Source: Streptomyces flavofungini
GTDB taxonomy: Bacteria > Actinomycetota > Actinomycetes > Streptomycetales > Streptomycetaceae
Assembly (NCBI RefSeq): GCF_030388665.1
Contig: NZ_CP128846.1
Location: 1,736,001 to 1,800,000 of the forward strand
Length of the DNA stretch: 64,000 nucleotides
Direction: 5' to 3'
Every line of letters starts with the position of its first letter. The stretch's first letter is position 1. A model generated the notes under the pieces. The model saw nothing but the letters and a program-made list of their open reading frames with translations. It made no database searches and was not told the origin of the DNA. The position numbers were made by a program, and so were the translations under genes. Shown here piece after piece: positions 1 through 8,334 of the stretch.

Positions 1-55
1 GTGGCGCCGCCTGCGCAGGGCCCGCTCGACGGCCCGCTGAACGCGGCGGCCGGCC
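1..55. other. Left edge, probable 3' tail of a rightward gene
   Basis: Too short to assign. Two rightward frames are open from the first base. One stops at 37-39 after an arginine-rich tail, the other at 64-66, where it would overlap the end of the leftward MBL gene by 11 bases. Either could be the C-terminus of a gene cut by the window edge. No product can be named. Confidence 0.25.
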
Positions 56-1219
56 TCAGCCGGTGAGCACCCGGGACCCGCCCACCGGCAGATCCCACAG
101 GTCCCCCCGCTCCCGCCCGGCCGCCGCCCAGGCGTCCCGCACCCGCACCAGCGGCTCCAGGACCGGCTCGGCCGACAGCAGGAACGTGCCCCAGTGCATG
201 GGCGCCATCCGCCGCGCCCCCACGTCGAGCGCGGCCCGCACCGCCTCCTCCGGGTCGCAGTGCACGTCCCGCAGCCACCAGCGCGGCTCGTACGCCCCGA
301 TGGGAAGGAGCGCCAGGTCGATCCCGGGGTAGCGCTCCCCGATCCGCCCGAACCAGTGGCCGTAGCCCGTGTCCCCGGCGAAGTACACCCGCTGCCCGTC
401 CATGTCGGTGAGCACCCAGCCGCCCCACAGGCTCCGGCAGGTGTCCCGCAGTCCGCGCTTGGACCAGTGGTGCGCCGGTACGAAGTCGAAGCGGACCCCG
501 CCGAGTCGGGCACCCTCCCACCAGTCGAGTTCGACGACGCGGGTGAACCGGCGGCGCGTGAACCAGCGGGCGAGGCCCGCGGGTACGAGGACGGGGGTGT
601 CGCGCGGGAGCCTGCGGAGGGTGGGGGCGTCCAGGTGGTCGTAGTGGTTGTGGCTGATGACCACGGCGTCGACGCGGGGCAGTGCGGTCCAGGGGACGCC
701 GACGGGTGTGACGCGGGCGGGGGTGCCGAGGATCCTGCGGGACCAGACGGGGTCGGTGAGGACGGTGAGCCCGCCGACGCGCAGCACCCAGCTGGCGTGC
801 CCGGCCCAGGTCACCGCGACCGTGCGGGAGTCGACGCGGGGCAGCGGGCCCGGCGCGTACGGCAGCCGCGGGATGTCGGCGAGCGCGGCGGGCGGCGGCC
901 TGAGCACTCCCTCGCGGGCGAACCGGGCGAAGGCCCGCAGCCCGGGCAGCGGCGCGGTGAGCCGGTCGGCGAAGGACTTGGGCCACAGCCGGACGGTGCC
1001 GGGGGTGCGGAGCGGGACGGCCCGGGGCGCGGGCGCGGCACCCTCGCCCGGCGCTTCCCCCACGCCCCGCGCCTCCTCCGCGGGCTCCGCCCCGGTCCCG
1101 CCTCCCCCGCCTCCCCCCTCCGGGGCCGCACGGGCCCGCCGCGCCGGCTGCGTCTGCTCTGCCTGTTCGCTGTCCTGTGGCTGCTGCCGCGTCTGCTGCG
1201 TCACCGAGGAGGCTCCCAT
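56..1219 (-). CDS. MBL-fold metallo-hydrolase (NAPE-PLD/UlaG-like)
   Basis: A 387-residue metallo-beta-lactamase-fold hydrolase, probably a cytoplasmic phosphodiesterase or lactonase of the NAPE-PLD/UlaG type; the substrate cannot be read from sequence. The metal motif SHNHYDH (H190, H192, D194, H195) is intact, followed by PAHHW near 248, AGDTGYG near 290 and a C-terminal MHWGTF histidine. The first 70 residues are a low-complexity Gly/Ala/Glu/Gln stretch outside the fold, so the start is not certain; the ATG at 1219 is the last one that leaves the fold whole. It overlaps the stop of the upstream aminotransferase-like gene by 19 bases, which suggests translational coupling. Confidence 0.85.
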   Translation of the reverse strand: MGASSVTQQTRQQPQDSEQAEQTQPARRARAAPEGGGGGGGTGAEPAEEARGVGEAPGEGAAPAPRAVPLRTPGTVRLWPKSFADRLTAPLPGLRAFARFAREGVLRPPPAALADIPRLPYAPGPLPRVDSRTVAVTWAGHASWVLRVGGLTVLTDPVWSRRILGTPARVTPVGVPWTALPRVDAVVISHNHYDHLDAPTLRRLPRDTPVLVPAGLARWFTRRRFTRVVELDWWEGARLGGVRFDFVPAHHWSKRGLRDTCRSLWGGWVLTDMDGQRVYFAGDTGYGHWFGRIGERYPGIDLALLPIGAYEPRWWLRDVHCDPEEAVRAALDVGARRMAPMHWGTFLLSAEPVLEPLVRVRDAWAAAGRERGDLWDLPVGGSRVLTG

Positions 1220-2448
1220 CGCTGTGCTTCGGCACGGAGGTCGTCGAAGGCCGCTTCGAACAAGGTCAACGCCCTTTCCACGTGGGGTAGTTCCAGGGGG
1301 TCGGGGGCGGCGAGCGCGGCCATCCGCTCCCCCGGGTCCGTGCCGAGGAACGGCCCCGTGGACAGGCGGACGCGCAAGGCGGCGATGTCGTCGCCGAAGC
1401 GGTGGCCGCCGGGGGCGGGCATGGCGAGGTGTGCGCCCAGGAAGTCCTCGAGCTCCTGCGCGTCGGTCACACCGCGCGCGGCCAGGTCGGACCGCAGCGG
1501 CCCGAGGTCGGCGTACAGGTGCCGCCCCGCTCGCGGTGGCCGCGCGAAGCCGCCCGCCGCGACCACCGCCTCCCGGAGCGCCGCGGCGACGCGGGCGTGC
1601 AGCCGGGTCGCCGCGCTCAGGCGGGCGGTGATCTCGTCGGGTTCCCCCAGGGCGTACGCGGCCGCCGCGGCGACCGGCGCGGCCGGGGACGCGCCGAGCG
1701 CGGTGAGGACGTCCAGGACACGGGCGCGCAGGGCCGCCGCCGGGCCGCCCGCGGGGAACCGGGCGACGGCCGCGGGCAGGGCGGGCGGCAGGAAGGCGCC
1801 GGACAGGTCGCAGACGACGGTGACCCGTTCGGGGGCCATCTCGGCGGGGCCGACCAGGACGGTCTCGTGCGGGCGGTGCAGGGTGTCGCGCCAGGTCTCG
1901 TCGCTGACGATGTGCAGGCCCTCGCCCGCCGCCGCCTCCACGGCCTCGTGCACGACCTCCGGCGGCGGCACCGTGGCTGTCGGGTCGTCGGCGACCGACA
2001 TCACGAGCAGACGCGGCGAGCCGCCCTCGGCGCGGACGCGGCGGACGGTTTCGAGGAGGGCGTACGGATCGGGGACGCCGCCGCACTCGGCGGGCGTCGC
2101 CACGTGGTACACCGACCGGCCGAGGAGGCGTACCTGGGGCTCCCACCAGGCGGCGCACGGGCGCGGCAGGAGGACGTCGCCGCCGACGGCCGCGGTGAGC
2201 GCGAGCAGCAGCGGCGCGGCACCGGGCGCGGCGGCGACGTGGTCGCGCTCGGCGGGCAGGCCGCGCCGGGTCCAGTAGCCGCAGGCCGCGTCGAGCAGCG
2301 CCGGGTCGCCGCCGGGCGGCTGGGCGTGCGAGCGGCCCGCGGCGGACGCGAGGACGGCGGTGAGCTCCGCGAGGACCGGGAGCCCGGGCTCCGGCAGCGG
2401 CGGGCCGTACCGGACGCGGCCGCGACCCTCGTGGTCCGTCCGCCGCAT
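1201..2448 (-). CDS. Aminotransferase class I/II-fold protein without any lysine
   Basis: A 415-residue protein with the layout of fold-type I aminotransferases: an N-terminal segment, a large domain with SDETW (D183, where the pyridine-nitrogen aspartate belongs), a degenerate ADDPTA (153-158) in place of NPxNPTG, and a C-terminal RVRLSTGPFLG arginine motif. The segment that should hold the PLP-binding lysine reads DLSGAFLPP (about 214-222), with Gly217 where Lys is expected. The whole protein contains no lysine, so an internal aldimine cannot form. It may be a non-catalytic relative, a binding protein, or an enzyme using another chemistry. A good GGAGGT ribosome site precedes the ATG. It is probably co-transcribed with the overlapping MBL hydrolase. 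Confidence 0.8.
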   Translation of the reverse strand: MRRTDHEGRGRVRYGPPLPEPGLPVLAELTAVLASAAGRSHAQPPGGDPALLDAACGYWTRRGLPAERDHVAAAPGAAPLLLALTAAVGGDVLLPRPCAAWWEPQVRLLGRSVYHVATPAECGGVPDPYALLETVRRVRAEGGSPRLLVMSVADDPTATVPPPEVVHEAVEAAAGEGLHIVSDETWRDTLHRPHETVLVGPAEMAPERVTVVCDLSGAFLPPALPAAVARFPAGGPAAALRARVLDVLTALGASPAAPVAAAAAYALGEPDEITARLSAATRLHARVAAALREAVVAAGGFARPPRAGRHLYADLGPLRSDLAARGVTDAQELEDFLGAHLAMPAPGGHRFGDDIAALRVRLSTGPFLGTDPGERMAALAAPDPLELPHVERALTLFEAAFDDLRAEAQRWEPPR

Positions 2449-2556
2449 GGGTACCTCCGAGCGCTGCCGTCACCTCTCGTGTGCCGTCGGGTGTCTGCGT
2501 ACCCACGGCGGCGCCGCTCCACCTTCCGGTGGTCGGCCACTTGACCAGACCGGCGG

Positions 2557-3417
2557 TCAGCGGGCGGACGCCCGGTCGCGGCGCAGCCGGTGCACGGCGG
2601 CGCCCAGGGCCCCGCTGACCAGCAGGCCGCCCGCGGCGAGTGCGGCCGGGGAGTCGGTGAAGCCGCCGTCACGCCCGGCGTGGACGCCGTGGGCGGCGGG
2701 GGCCGTATGGGTGGGGTGGTGAGTGGGCCGGTGGGTGGGGGTGTGGGCGGTACGGGTGACGGTGAACGTCGCCTTCCACCGGCCGTCGTCGTGGCAGGCG
2801 CCGTCCACGGCCCACTGCGACTCGGGGCCCACGGCGTTCGGGCCGACGCCCTCGAAGGACGCGGCCGCGGCGATGCGGGCCGTGCCCCGGTAGGCGACCC
2901 CGGCACCGTCCCCGTTCTCGGCGTCGTCCCTCATCCCGGTCTCGTCGCCCGTCGCCGTGCCCGGGTCCGCCCCCGTGCCCGGATCGGCTCCCGTGCCCGC
3001 GCCCGCCCCGGGGTCGTCCTCCTCGCCGGGCACGGTCCCGAGGTCGGGCTCGATGCCGGTGTCCGGGCCCGGGTCCAGGCCGGACTCGCTGTCGGGGGCG
3101 AGTCCCTGCGGGTCGGTGGGGCCGTACGGATCGCCCTGCTGGTGCTGCCGTTCGTCCGGGAGCCCCTGGCCGCCCGGCACGCGCTGGAGCTGGACGCTGC
3201 CCTGCTCGAAGGCCTGCGAGCTCGCGGTCATGGTCTGCGGGGGCGCTCCGCCGGTGTCCGGACAGTACACGGAGACGGTGATCTGTTCGCCGGGGGCGAG
3301 CTGCTTCGGGGTGACGTCGGCGGTGGCGTCTCCCGCGTACGCGGACGGGGCGGCGGCGAGGGTGCAGAAGGCGGCGGTGGTGAGGGTCAGGGCGAGGTGC
3401 GGGACGGAAGTGCGCAT
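2557..3417 (-). CDS. Secreted, cell-surface anchored hypothetical protein
   Basis: A 286-residue exported protein of unknown function. It starts MRTS, then a hydrophobic signal peptide ending near AYA-GD (about residue 28), an extracellular part with two cysteines that could pair (YCPD near 51 and GACHDD near 205), a Pro/Gly/Asp/Glu-rich linker, a His/Thr/Pro-rich stretch (THRPTHHPTH), a C-terminal hydrophobic helix and a basic RLRRDR tail. This is a surface anchor without an LPxTG sortase motif. The ATG at 3417 was preferred over one 27 codons upstream because the signal peptide begins there. Actinobacterial proteins of this shape are common and uncharacterised. Confidence 0.7.
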   Translation of the reverse strand: MRTSVPHLALTLTTAAFCTLAAAPSAYAGDATADVTPKQLAPGEQITVSVYCPDTGGAPPQTMTASSQAFEQGSVQLQRVPGGQGLPDERQHQQGDPYGPTDPQGLAPDSESGLDPGPDTGIEPDLGTVPGEEDDPGAGAGTGADPGTGADPGTATGDETGMRDDAENGDGAGVAYRGTARIAAAASFEGVGPNAVGPESQWAVDGACHDDGRWKATFTVTRTAHTPTHRPTHHPTHTAPAAHGVHAGRDGGFTDSPAALAAGGLLVSGALGAAVHRLRRDRASAR

Positions 3418-3494
3418 GAGGTCATTCGAGCGTGGGGGTGCGGCATCCGCGCGGTGTGGCCTCCGGCCGGGTGACCGGGTCCGCGCCCCGCGCC

Positions 3495-4196
3495 TCACTC
3501 GACGAGGGCCGTCAGCTCGGCCTCAAGGCCCCTGCCCCGCGTCTCCACCAGCGCCGCCGCCACTTCGGCGAGTTTCCGGTTGGACTGCTGGGAGATGCGG
3601 CGCAGAAGGGTGAAGGCGCGGTCGGAGTCGCAGGTCACGATGTGCATGATGATGCCGCACGCCTGATCGACGACGGGGCGGGTGCGCAGTGCCTCGCCCA
3701 GGTGGTCCAGTTCCGTGAGCGCGGCGCGGTAGTGGCGGTCGCGGACCAGGCCCGCCGCCGCGAGGTCGCCGAGCGCCTGCGCGGGGCCGCAGCCCGCGTC
3801 GTCCAGGGTCCAGGGGCGGAAGCTGAACAGGCTGAGGGTGAGGGTGAGCCCGGAGCGCTTGAAGGGCAGCGTGATGCTCGCACGGACCCCGGAGTCCAGG
3901 GCGAGCGCGCGGTACTCCGGCCAGCGGTCGTCGTGCAGCAGGTCCCCCGCGTCCACCGGCGCGCCCCGCTCCTGGGCCGTGGGGATCGGCCCGTCGCCGG
4001 AGCGCAGCTGCGCCGAGACGAGGCCGGACAGGTCGGGGTGGGTGACGGCGGCCGGCTGCACCTGGCCGCCCTCCGTGACGGTCGCGCCCGCGCCGCAGCA
4101 CTCGGTGGTGCAGCGCAGCGCCTGTTCGGCCAGTTCCGAGAGCCTGCGGGCCGGCAGGGCGGCTTCCGGCCCGTCCGTTCCGAGCAGCACCGGCAT
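3495..4196 (-). CDS. GAF and ANTAR domain protein
   Basis: A 233-residue cytoplasmic regulator. The first ~150 residues are GAF-like with cysteine pairs (CTTECCG near 28-34) that could sense redox state or bind a ligand. The last ~65 (LDHLGEALRTRPVVDQACGIIM through KLAEVAAALV) match the ANTAR three-helix domain, which binds paired RNA hairpins and prevents transcription termination. The RNA target is unknown. A clear AGGAGGTG precedes the ATG. It is divergent from the PAS/GAF gene at 4425 across a repeat-rich spacer. Confidence 0.85.
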   Translation of the reverse strand: MPVLLGTDGPEAALPARRLSELAEQALRCTTECCGAGATVTEGGQVQPAAVTHPDLSGLVSAQLRSGDGPIPTAQERGAPVDAGDLLHDDRWPEYRALALDSGVRASITLPFKRSGLTLTLSLFSFRPWTLDDAGCGPAQALGDLAAAGLVRDRHYRAALTELDHLGEALRTRPVVDQACGIIMHIVTCDSDRAFTLLRRISQQSNRKLAEVAAALVETRGRGLEAELTALVE

Positions 4197-4269
4197 GCTG
4201 ACACACCTCCTCGTCGTCTCCTCTTGTCCTCCGAAACTGCGTGAAGTCGCGTGCAGTCGCGGCTGCGCT

Positions 4270-4318
4270 TCCGGGGTTCCGGGGTTCCGTGTTTCCAGGG
4301 GCCGGGGTTCCGTGTTTC
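4270..4318. repeat. Direct repeats in divergent spacer
   Basis: An exact 18-bp sequence, CCGGGGTTCCGTGTTTCC, occurs at 4278-4295 and again at 4301-4318, with a third partial copy (CCGGGGTTCC) just before at 4270-4279. It lies between the divergent ANTAR and PAS/GAF genes. It could be slipped-strand duplication or a multi-site operator. Confidence 0.7.
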
Positions 4319-4412
4319 CGTGGTTTCCAGGTTCCGGTCACATCCGCCCCGTGTTCCCTCTCCCCTGGTGTCCGGGTTCCCGGTGAACCCCCCGGAAAAC
4401 GGTCCCAGCGGC

Positions 4413-4418
4413 TACGTT
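4413..4418 (+). promoter_or_regulatory. Probable -10 of a leaderless promoter
   Basis: TACGTT sits exactly six bases before the ATG at 4425, and no Shine-Dalgarno sequence is present. This spacing puts the transcript start on or next to the start codon, as in leaderless actinobacterial genes. No convincing -35 was seen. Confidence 0.4.
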
Positions 4419-4424
4419 CGTGGC

Positions 4425-5543
4425 ATGGCGGACACCGACCGATTCAGTGAGGACCTGGCGGACTTCGTGCGCCGGGTCGCGGAGTTGAAGGCATCGCGTG
4501 CCGTCCCCTCGGGTGACCTGGGCACCATGCTCGACGCGGCGCTGTTCGAACTCGATCACGTGGCGGAGCGGCTCTGGCCGGACTTCGAGCGGCTGGCCGC
4601 GGACGGCCCGGCGGTGGGCGCGACAGCGGTGTGGGACGACCAGAGGCTGCTGCGCGCCGTCTTCCAGCGGTTCCCGCTGCCGGTCGCGCTGGTCGACGGC
4701 GAGACGGTGGTGCGGCGTCTGAACACGGCGGCGGCGGATCTCACGGGGGTGCGGGGCGGGTACGCGACGGGGCGGCCGTTCGCCGGTTTCCTGACGCCGT
4801 CCGACCGGACCGCGTTCCGCTCCCAGGCCGCCGCGGTGGCCCGCAGGGAGGGCGACCGGAGCCTGACGGTCCGGTTGCAGCATCAGCCCCGGCTTCCGGT
4901 GCGGGCGACGCTGACCGCGCTGCGGCCGGGCAACGAGCCCCGCACGGTCGTCCTCGTCGTCCTGCAGCCCCCCGACACCAGGGAGCCGCTGCCCCGGAGC
5001 GTACGGGGGCAGACGCCGGACCTCGCCGAGGCGACCCGGAACGCCGAACTCCTCGAGCTGACGGACGCCATGACGGTCGCGCTGCTCACGGCGCCGAGCG
5101 GGGACCCCACCGGGGTGCTCGCCCGGGTCCCGGAGGTGCTGCACGGCCGGTTCGCCGACTGGGTGATCGCCGACGAGGGCGCGCAGCCGCGGCGGCGCAC
5201 GGTCCTCGGCCCCGAGGGCGGCCCGGTCGCCGACGTCCTCGCGCAGGACCCGGCCGACTGCCCCCTGGTGATGGAGACGGCGCGGTGCGGGGCACCGACG
5301 CTGCAGGTGCGGCCGGATCCGCCGGACAGCTTCGGCCGGGACGCGAGCGGCGCGCCGGTGCTGGTGCGCGCGCACGTCACGTCCCTGCTGTGCGTGCCGC
5401 TCACGGCGGAGCCCGGCGGTCCGGTGGAGGGGGTGCTCAGCCTGTTCAGGACCGGCGCGCGCCTCGCGTTCTCGATGGCGGAGGCGCGCGCCGTGGATGT
5501 GATGTCCCGGCACATCGCCCTGGCTATGCGGCGCCCGGGGTGA
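4425..5543 (+). CDS. PAS and GAF domain sensor protein
   Basis: A 372-residue cytoplasmic signalling protein with no output domain visible. An N-terminal helical segment (1-65) is followed by a PAS domain (about 70-190, beginning AVFQRFPLPVALVDGETVV) and a GAF domain (about 210-365, including LVRAHVTSLLCVPL and VEGVLSLF). Such proteins usually pass a signal to partner kinases, phosphatases or anti-sigma systems. The last 20 bases overlap the end of the convergent sigma factor gene, so the two transcripts are mutually antisense at their tails. Confidence 0.8.
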   Translation: MADTDRFSEDLADFVRRVAELKASRAVPSGDLGTMLDAALFELDHVAERLWPDFERLAADGPAVGATAVWDDQRLLRAVFQRFPLPVALVDGETVVRRLNTAAADLTGVRGGYATGRPFAGFLTPSDRTAFRSQAAAVARREGDRSLTVRLQHQPRLPVRATLTALRPGNEPRTVVLVVLQPPDTREPLPRSVRGQTPDLAEATRNAELLELTDAMTVALLTAPSGDPTGVLARVPEVLHGRFADWVIADEGAQPRRRTVLGPEGGPVADVLAQDPADCPLVMETARCGAPTLQVRPDPPDSFGRDASGAPVLVRAHVTSLLCVPLTAEPGGPVEGVLSLFRTGARLAFSMAEARAVDVMSRHIALAMRRPG

Positions 5544-6462
5544 CGCGGGCGGCGCGGGCCTGCTCCTCGCACCGGGCGGCGGCCGCGCGGTGGGCGGCCT
5601 CGCACAGCACCTCCTCGCGCATCCGCCCGCAGCAGCGGCTGATCAGGCGGGACACGTGCATCTGGGAGATCCCCAGGTGCTCGGCGATGCGGCTCTGTGT
5701 CATGTCGCGGAAGAACCGCAGGTAGAGGATGGTCCGCTCGCGTTCGGGCAGTTGCGCGAGGCGCGGTTTGACGGCCTCGCGGTCGACGACGACGTCGAGG
5801 GCGGGGTCGGGGCCGCCGAGGGTGTCGCGCAGGGCGTAGCCGTCGTCGCTGCCGGGGAGTTCGGCGTCCAGGGACAGCGCGGTGAAGCTGTCGAGCGCTT
5901 CGAGTCCGGTCGCCGCGTCCTCCTCGCTCATCTGGGCCCGCTCGGCGATCTCGGCGATGCTGGGGGTGCGCCCCGGGGTGGTCTGGGTCAGGTCCTGGCA
6001 GGCGAACCGTACGCGGTTGCGCAGGTCCTGCACCCGGCGCGGCACGTGCAGCGTCCACATGTGGTCGCGGAAGTGGCGTTTGATCTCGCCGGTGACGGTC
6101 GGTACGGCGTAGCTCTCGAAGGCGTTGCCGCGCTCGGGGTCGTAGCGGTCGACGGCCTTGACCAGGCCGAGTGCGGCGACCTGGCGCAGGTCGTCGAGGG
6201 CTTCGCCGCGGTTGCGGAAGCGGCCCGCGAGCCGTTCGGCCATGGGCAGCCAGGCCCGCACCAGTTCGTCGCGCAGGGCGTCCCGCTCGGGTCCGTGGGG
6301 CAGTTCGCAGAGCCGCTGGAAGGCCGCGGCGGTGTCGGGAGCGTCGTCGTGGGGGTGCCGCCTGGACCGCGATCGCTGCGCGCGCGGGGGATTGGCGTGT
6401 GCGGGGCGTACCGCGCCGTGGTGGCGGGTCGCATCCTGGGATCGTGCTGCATCGGATCGCAT
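5524..6462 (-). CDS. SigB/SigF/SigG-family RNA polymerase sigma factor
   Basis: A 312-residue group 3 (stress/sporulation) sigma factor. Region 2 is clear (DLRQVAALGLVKAVDRYDPERGNAFESYAVP is the core region 2 pattern, about 92-122), region 3 follows (RTPSIAEIAE, about 166-176), and region 4 ends with a helix-turn-helix (MTQSRIAEHLGISQMHVSRLI, about 252-272). The first ~45 residues are basic and disordered. SigB-like factors in Streptomyces recognise GTTT-N14-16-GGGTA-type promoters, and a site of that kind precedes the gas vesicle cluster in this window. No anti-sigma gene lies next to it. GGGAG lies 13 bases before the ATG. Confidence 0.9.
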   Translation of the reverse strand: MRSDAARSQDATRHHGAVRPAHANPPRAQRSRSRRHPHDDAPDTAAAFQRLCELPHGPERDALRDELVRAWLPMAERLAGRFRNRGEALDDLRQVAALGLVKAVDRYDPERGNAFESYAVPTVTGEIKRHFRDHMWTLHVPRRVQDLRNRVRFACQDLTQTTPGRTPSIAEIAERAQMSEEDAATGLEALDSFTALSLDAELPGSDDGYALRDTLGGPDPALDVVVDREAVKPRLAQLPERERTILYLRFFRDMTQSRIAEHLGISQMHVSRLISRCCGRMREEVLCEAAHRAAAARCEEQARAARVTPGAA

Positions 6463-6785
6463 GACGCGTGCAACTCCCTTTGAGCCGGTGCTTGGTGTGG
6501 ACGGTCACCGTGGGAGGGCGCGCGCTCGTCGCACGGGGCACACCCGAAGTGAGCAAACCGCTCCCACGGACGTGCCTCCGGTCCGAAGCACTGCCCTTCC
6601 GCCTGCCCCACGCATCGAGAGGCAAACACCCCCCGAGGGCGACGGCCCCGATCCCACCCCGGCCCGGACTGGTCCTCCTGGAGCCTCGATGTGAGAAATC
6701 CCGCCGTACGGGCACCCGGGCGGGCGAAGGCTCGCACCGCAGTGGCCGGACGGACCGGAACAGCCAGAAATGGGGGTCAGCGCCA
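6463..6785. other. Divergent intergenic region, sigma factor / CBS gene
   Basis: This 323-base gap should hold the promoters of both neighbours. I found no convincing -35/-10 pair and no SigB-type GTTT/GGGTA pair on either strand. A GTTTG...GGGTG sequence on the minus strand near 6543-6563 has a spacer of only nine bases and was rejected. No gene was seen. Confidence 0.4.
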
Positions 6786-7226
6786 ATGGAGCGGTACGTG
6801 AGGGAAGTCATGACTCCGGGAGTGACGGCGGTCAGGCCCGACGCGTCGCTCGTGGAGGCCGCGCAGCTGATGCGCGCCGAGGACGTCGGCGGAGTCGTGG
6901 TGACGGGCGGCGGCCGGCTCATCGGGGTGCTCACCGACCGGGACATCACGCTGCGTGCCGTGGCCGACGGCGTCGACCCGCTGACGGTCAGCGCGCAGTC
7001 CGTGTGCACCCCGAACCCGGTGGTGGTCGCCCCCGACGACGCGGTGTCGGAGGCCGTCGGCCTGATGCGGGCCCACGCGGTGCGCCGGCTGCCCGTCGTC
7101 GAGAACGGCAGGCCCGTCGGCATGGTGAACATCGGCGACCTGGCGGGCGGCCTGACGACAGGCAGCGTTGACCTGTCGTTCGAGCGGGGCGACGGGGCCG
7201 GGTTGCCGGGCAGTTCCGGGAGTTGA
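6786..7226 (+). CDS. Two-CBS-domain protein
   Basis: A 146-residue stand-alone Bateman module. CBS1 (about 1-60, VREVMTPGV...VLTDRDITLRAVADG) and CBS2 (about 68-125, CTPNPVVVAPDDAV...MVNIGDLA) are both complete. Such modules bind adenine nucleotides such as AMP or ATP and report energy state to a partner. Here the partner is not encoded in the same reading unit. A GGGGGT stretch nine bases before the ATG serves as ribosome site. It is divergent from the SigB-family gene, a common setting for stress-linked CBS proteins. Confidence 0.9.
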   Translation: MERYVREVMTPGVTAVRPDASLVEAAQLMRAEDVGGVVVTGGGRLIGVLTDRDITLRAVADGVDPLTVSAQSVCTPNPVVVAPDDAVSEAVGLMRAHAVRRLPVVENGRPVGMVNIGDLAGGLTTGSVDLSFERGDGAGLPGSSGS

Positions 7227-7234
7227 CTCCGGCA

Positions 7235-7261
7235 GGTGATTTTGGTGATTCCGGTGATTCC
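7235..7261. repeat. 9-bp tandem repeat, three copies
   Basis: GGTGATTTT, GGTGATTCC and GGTGATTCC lie head to tail between the convergent CBS and DinB-like genes. Probably replication slippage; no function is implied. Confidence 0.7.
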
Positions 7262-7314
7262 AGGGCCGAGGGGTCAGGAGCCCGTCGAGCGGTCAGGATC
7301 CAGGCGGCCGGGAG

Positions 7315-7899
7315 TCAAGGGGTTCGGCCCAGGAGGTTCAGGAGCGCGGTCTGGGCGTCCGCCCCCGGCGGGGGCTGGACGGCGGGGGCGAAGAGGCCGC
7401 TCTTGCTCAACTCGCCCGCGTACGGCGCCACTTCGTTCGCGGCGGCGGCGACGAGGTCGTCCGGGAGCCGCTCGTCGGCGCCGATCGCCCGGGACAGGTC
7501 CCAGGCGTGCACGACGAGGTCGGTGACCATCTGGGCGCAGTAGTCGGCCGCGGGCGTCGGGCCGTACGAGAGGTGCACGGTCCGGTCCAGGGCGCCGCGT
7601 TCGCCGAACGCGGTGCGGGCCGCGTCGGCCGCGGTGTCCCAGGAGGCGACCGGGTCGGGGCCGAGGACGTCGCCGTCGAAGCTGTCACCGACGGACGCGA
7701 GGGTGGCGCCGTCGCGGACCAGCGGCGGGACCCACAGCTGCTCGACGACGAGGTGACCGACGAGGTCCCGTACGGTCCACTCCGCGCAGGGCGTCGGCGC
7801 GTCCCACTGGTCGGCGCGGACGGCGTGCACCCGGTCGGTGAACAGGTCGAGGGCCCGGCCGTGGCGCCGCGGCAGTGAGGTGGTGTCCGTCGCGCTCAT
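7315..7899 (-). CDS. TIGR03086-type metal-binding (DinB/maleylpyruvate isomerase-like) protein
   Basis: A 194-residue four-helix-bundle protein of the DinB/MDMPI superfamily. TPCAEWTVRDLVGHLV (about 41-56) is the family signature with a metal-ligand histidine, and VVHAWDLSRAIG (about 135-146) carries the second conserved histidine. Members include mycothiol-dependent isomerases and transferases, so a mycothiol-dependent detoxification role is plausible but not shown. GGAGG lies six bases before the chosen ATG; longer upstream starts run into repetitive non-coding sequence. Confidence 0.8.
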   Translation of the reverse strand: MSATDTTSLPRRHGRALDLFTDRVHAVRADQWDAPTPCAEWTVRDLVGHLVVEQLWVPPLVRDGATLASVGDSFDGDVLGPDPVASWDTAADAARTAFGERGALDRTVHLSYGPTPAADYCAQMVTDLVVHAWDLSRAIGADERLPDDLVAAAANEVAPYAGELSKSGLFAPAVQPPPGADAQTALLNLLGRTP

Positions 7900-7965
7900 G
7901 TCGCCTCCGGTGTGTCTCCCGTGTCCTTCGCGGCGAAGACGCCTGTCTCCAGTGAGGACATCCGA

Positions 7966-8013
7966 CTCCCGTGCGGGCTTGTGACTCCGTCTCCCGTGCG
8001 GGCTTGTGACTCC
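7966..8013. repeat. 25-bp tandem duplication upstream of the DinB-like gene
   Basis: CTCCCGTGCGGGCTTGTGAC... occurs at 7966-7988 and again at 7991-8013, 67-114 bases before the DinB-like start. A CTCCAGTGAGGAC/CTCCAGTGAAGAC pair flanks the block. It could duplicate an operator or be neutral slippage. Confidence 0.6.
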
Positions 8014-8118
8014 AGTGAAGACGGAACGGGCCGGGACATCCAGGATTGAGGGCCGGAAGGGGCGGGCCCGATGGCACCGCGTGGGTACCGAGGGGAATGA
8101 CCGGGCCCGCGGTCCGAG

Positions 8119-8145
8119 CCGGCCCGGCGGACTCCGCCGGGCCGG
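8119..8145 (-). terminator. GC-rich hairpin downstream of the AraC gene
   Basis: A perfect 12-bp stem (CCGGCCCGGCGG with its complement) closes a 3-base ACT loop. There is no T run, as is usual for Streptomyces terminators. It lies 190 bases past the AraC stop and before the DinB-like promoter. Confidence 0.5.
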
Positions 8146-8334
8146 ACGCACCGGGTTTCCGTCCACGGCCGACGCCCCGGAAGAAGGCTAGGGCTCCCGC
8201 GACGACGGCCGGCCCGTCCGGTACAGCGACACATTAGGCGGGTGCCCACGGGCCCACGATCCGCTCGGCGCGGCGAGTGTCCGAATAACGCACCGCGACA
8301 CGCCGCCGCACCGCCCGCGCGCCGCCGCGCGCCC

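Larger units (their letters stand above)
7900..8334. other. Intergenic region with repeats and a hairpin
   Basis: This 435-base gap lies upstream of the DinB-like gene and downstream of the AraC gene, both leftward. It holds a 25-bp tandem duplication (7966-8013) and a 12-bp perfect hairpin (8119-8145), both listed separately. No conserved coding sequence was seen. Confidence 0.5.

Noticed and set aside
6540..6566. SigB-type promoter for the sigma factor gene
   Set aside because: GTTTG and GGGTG are present on the minus strand, but the spacer is only nine bases instead of 14-16.
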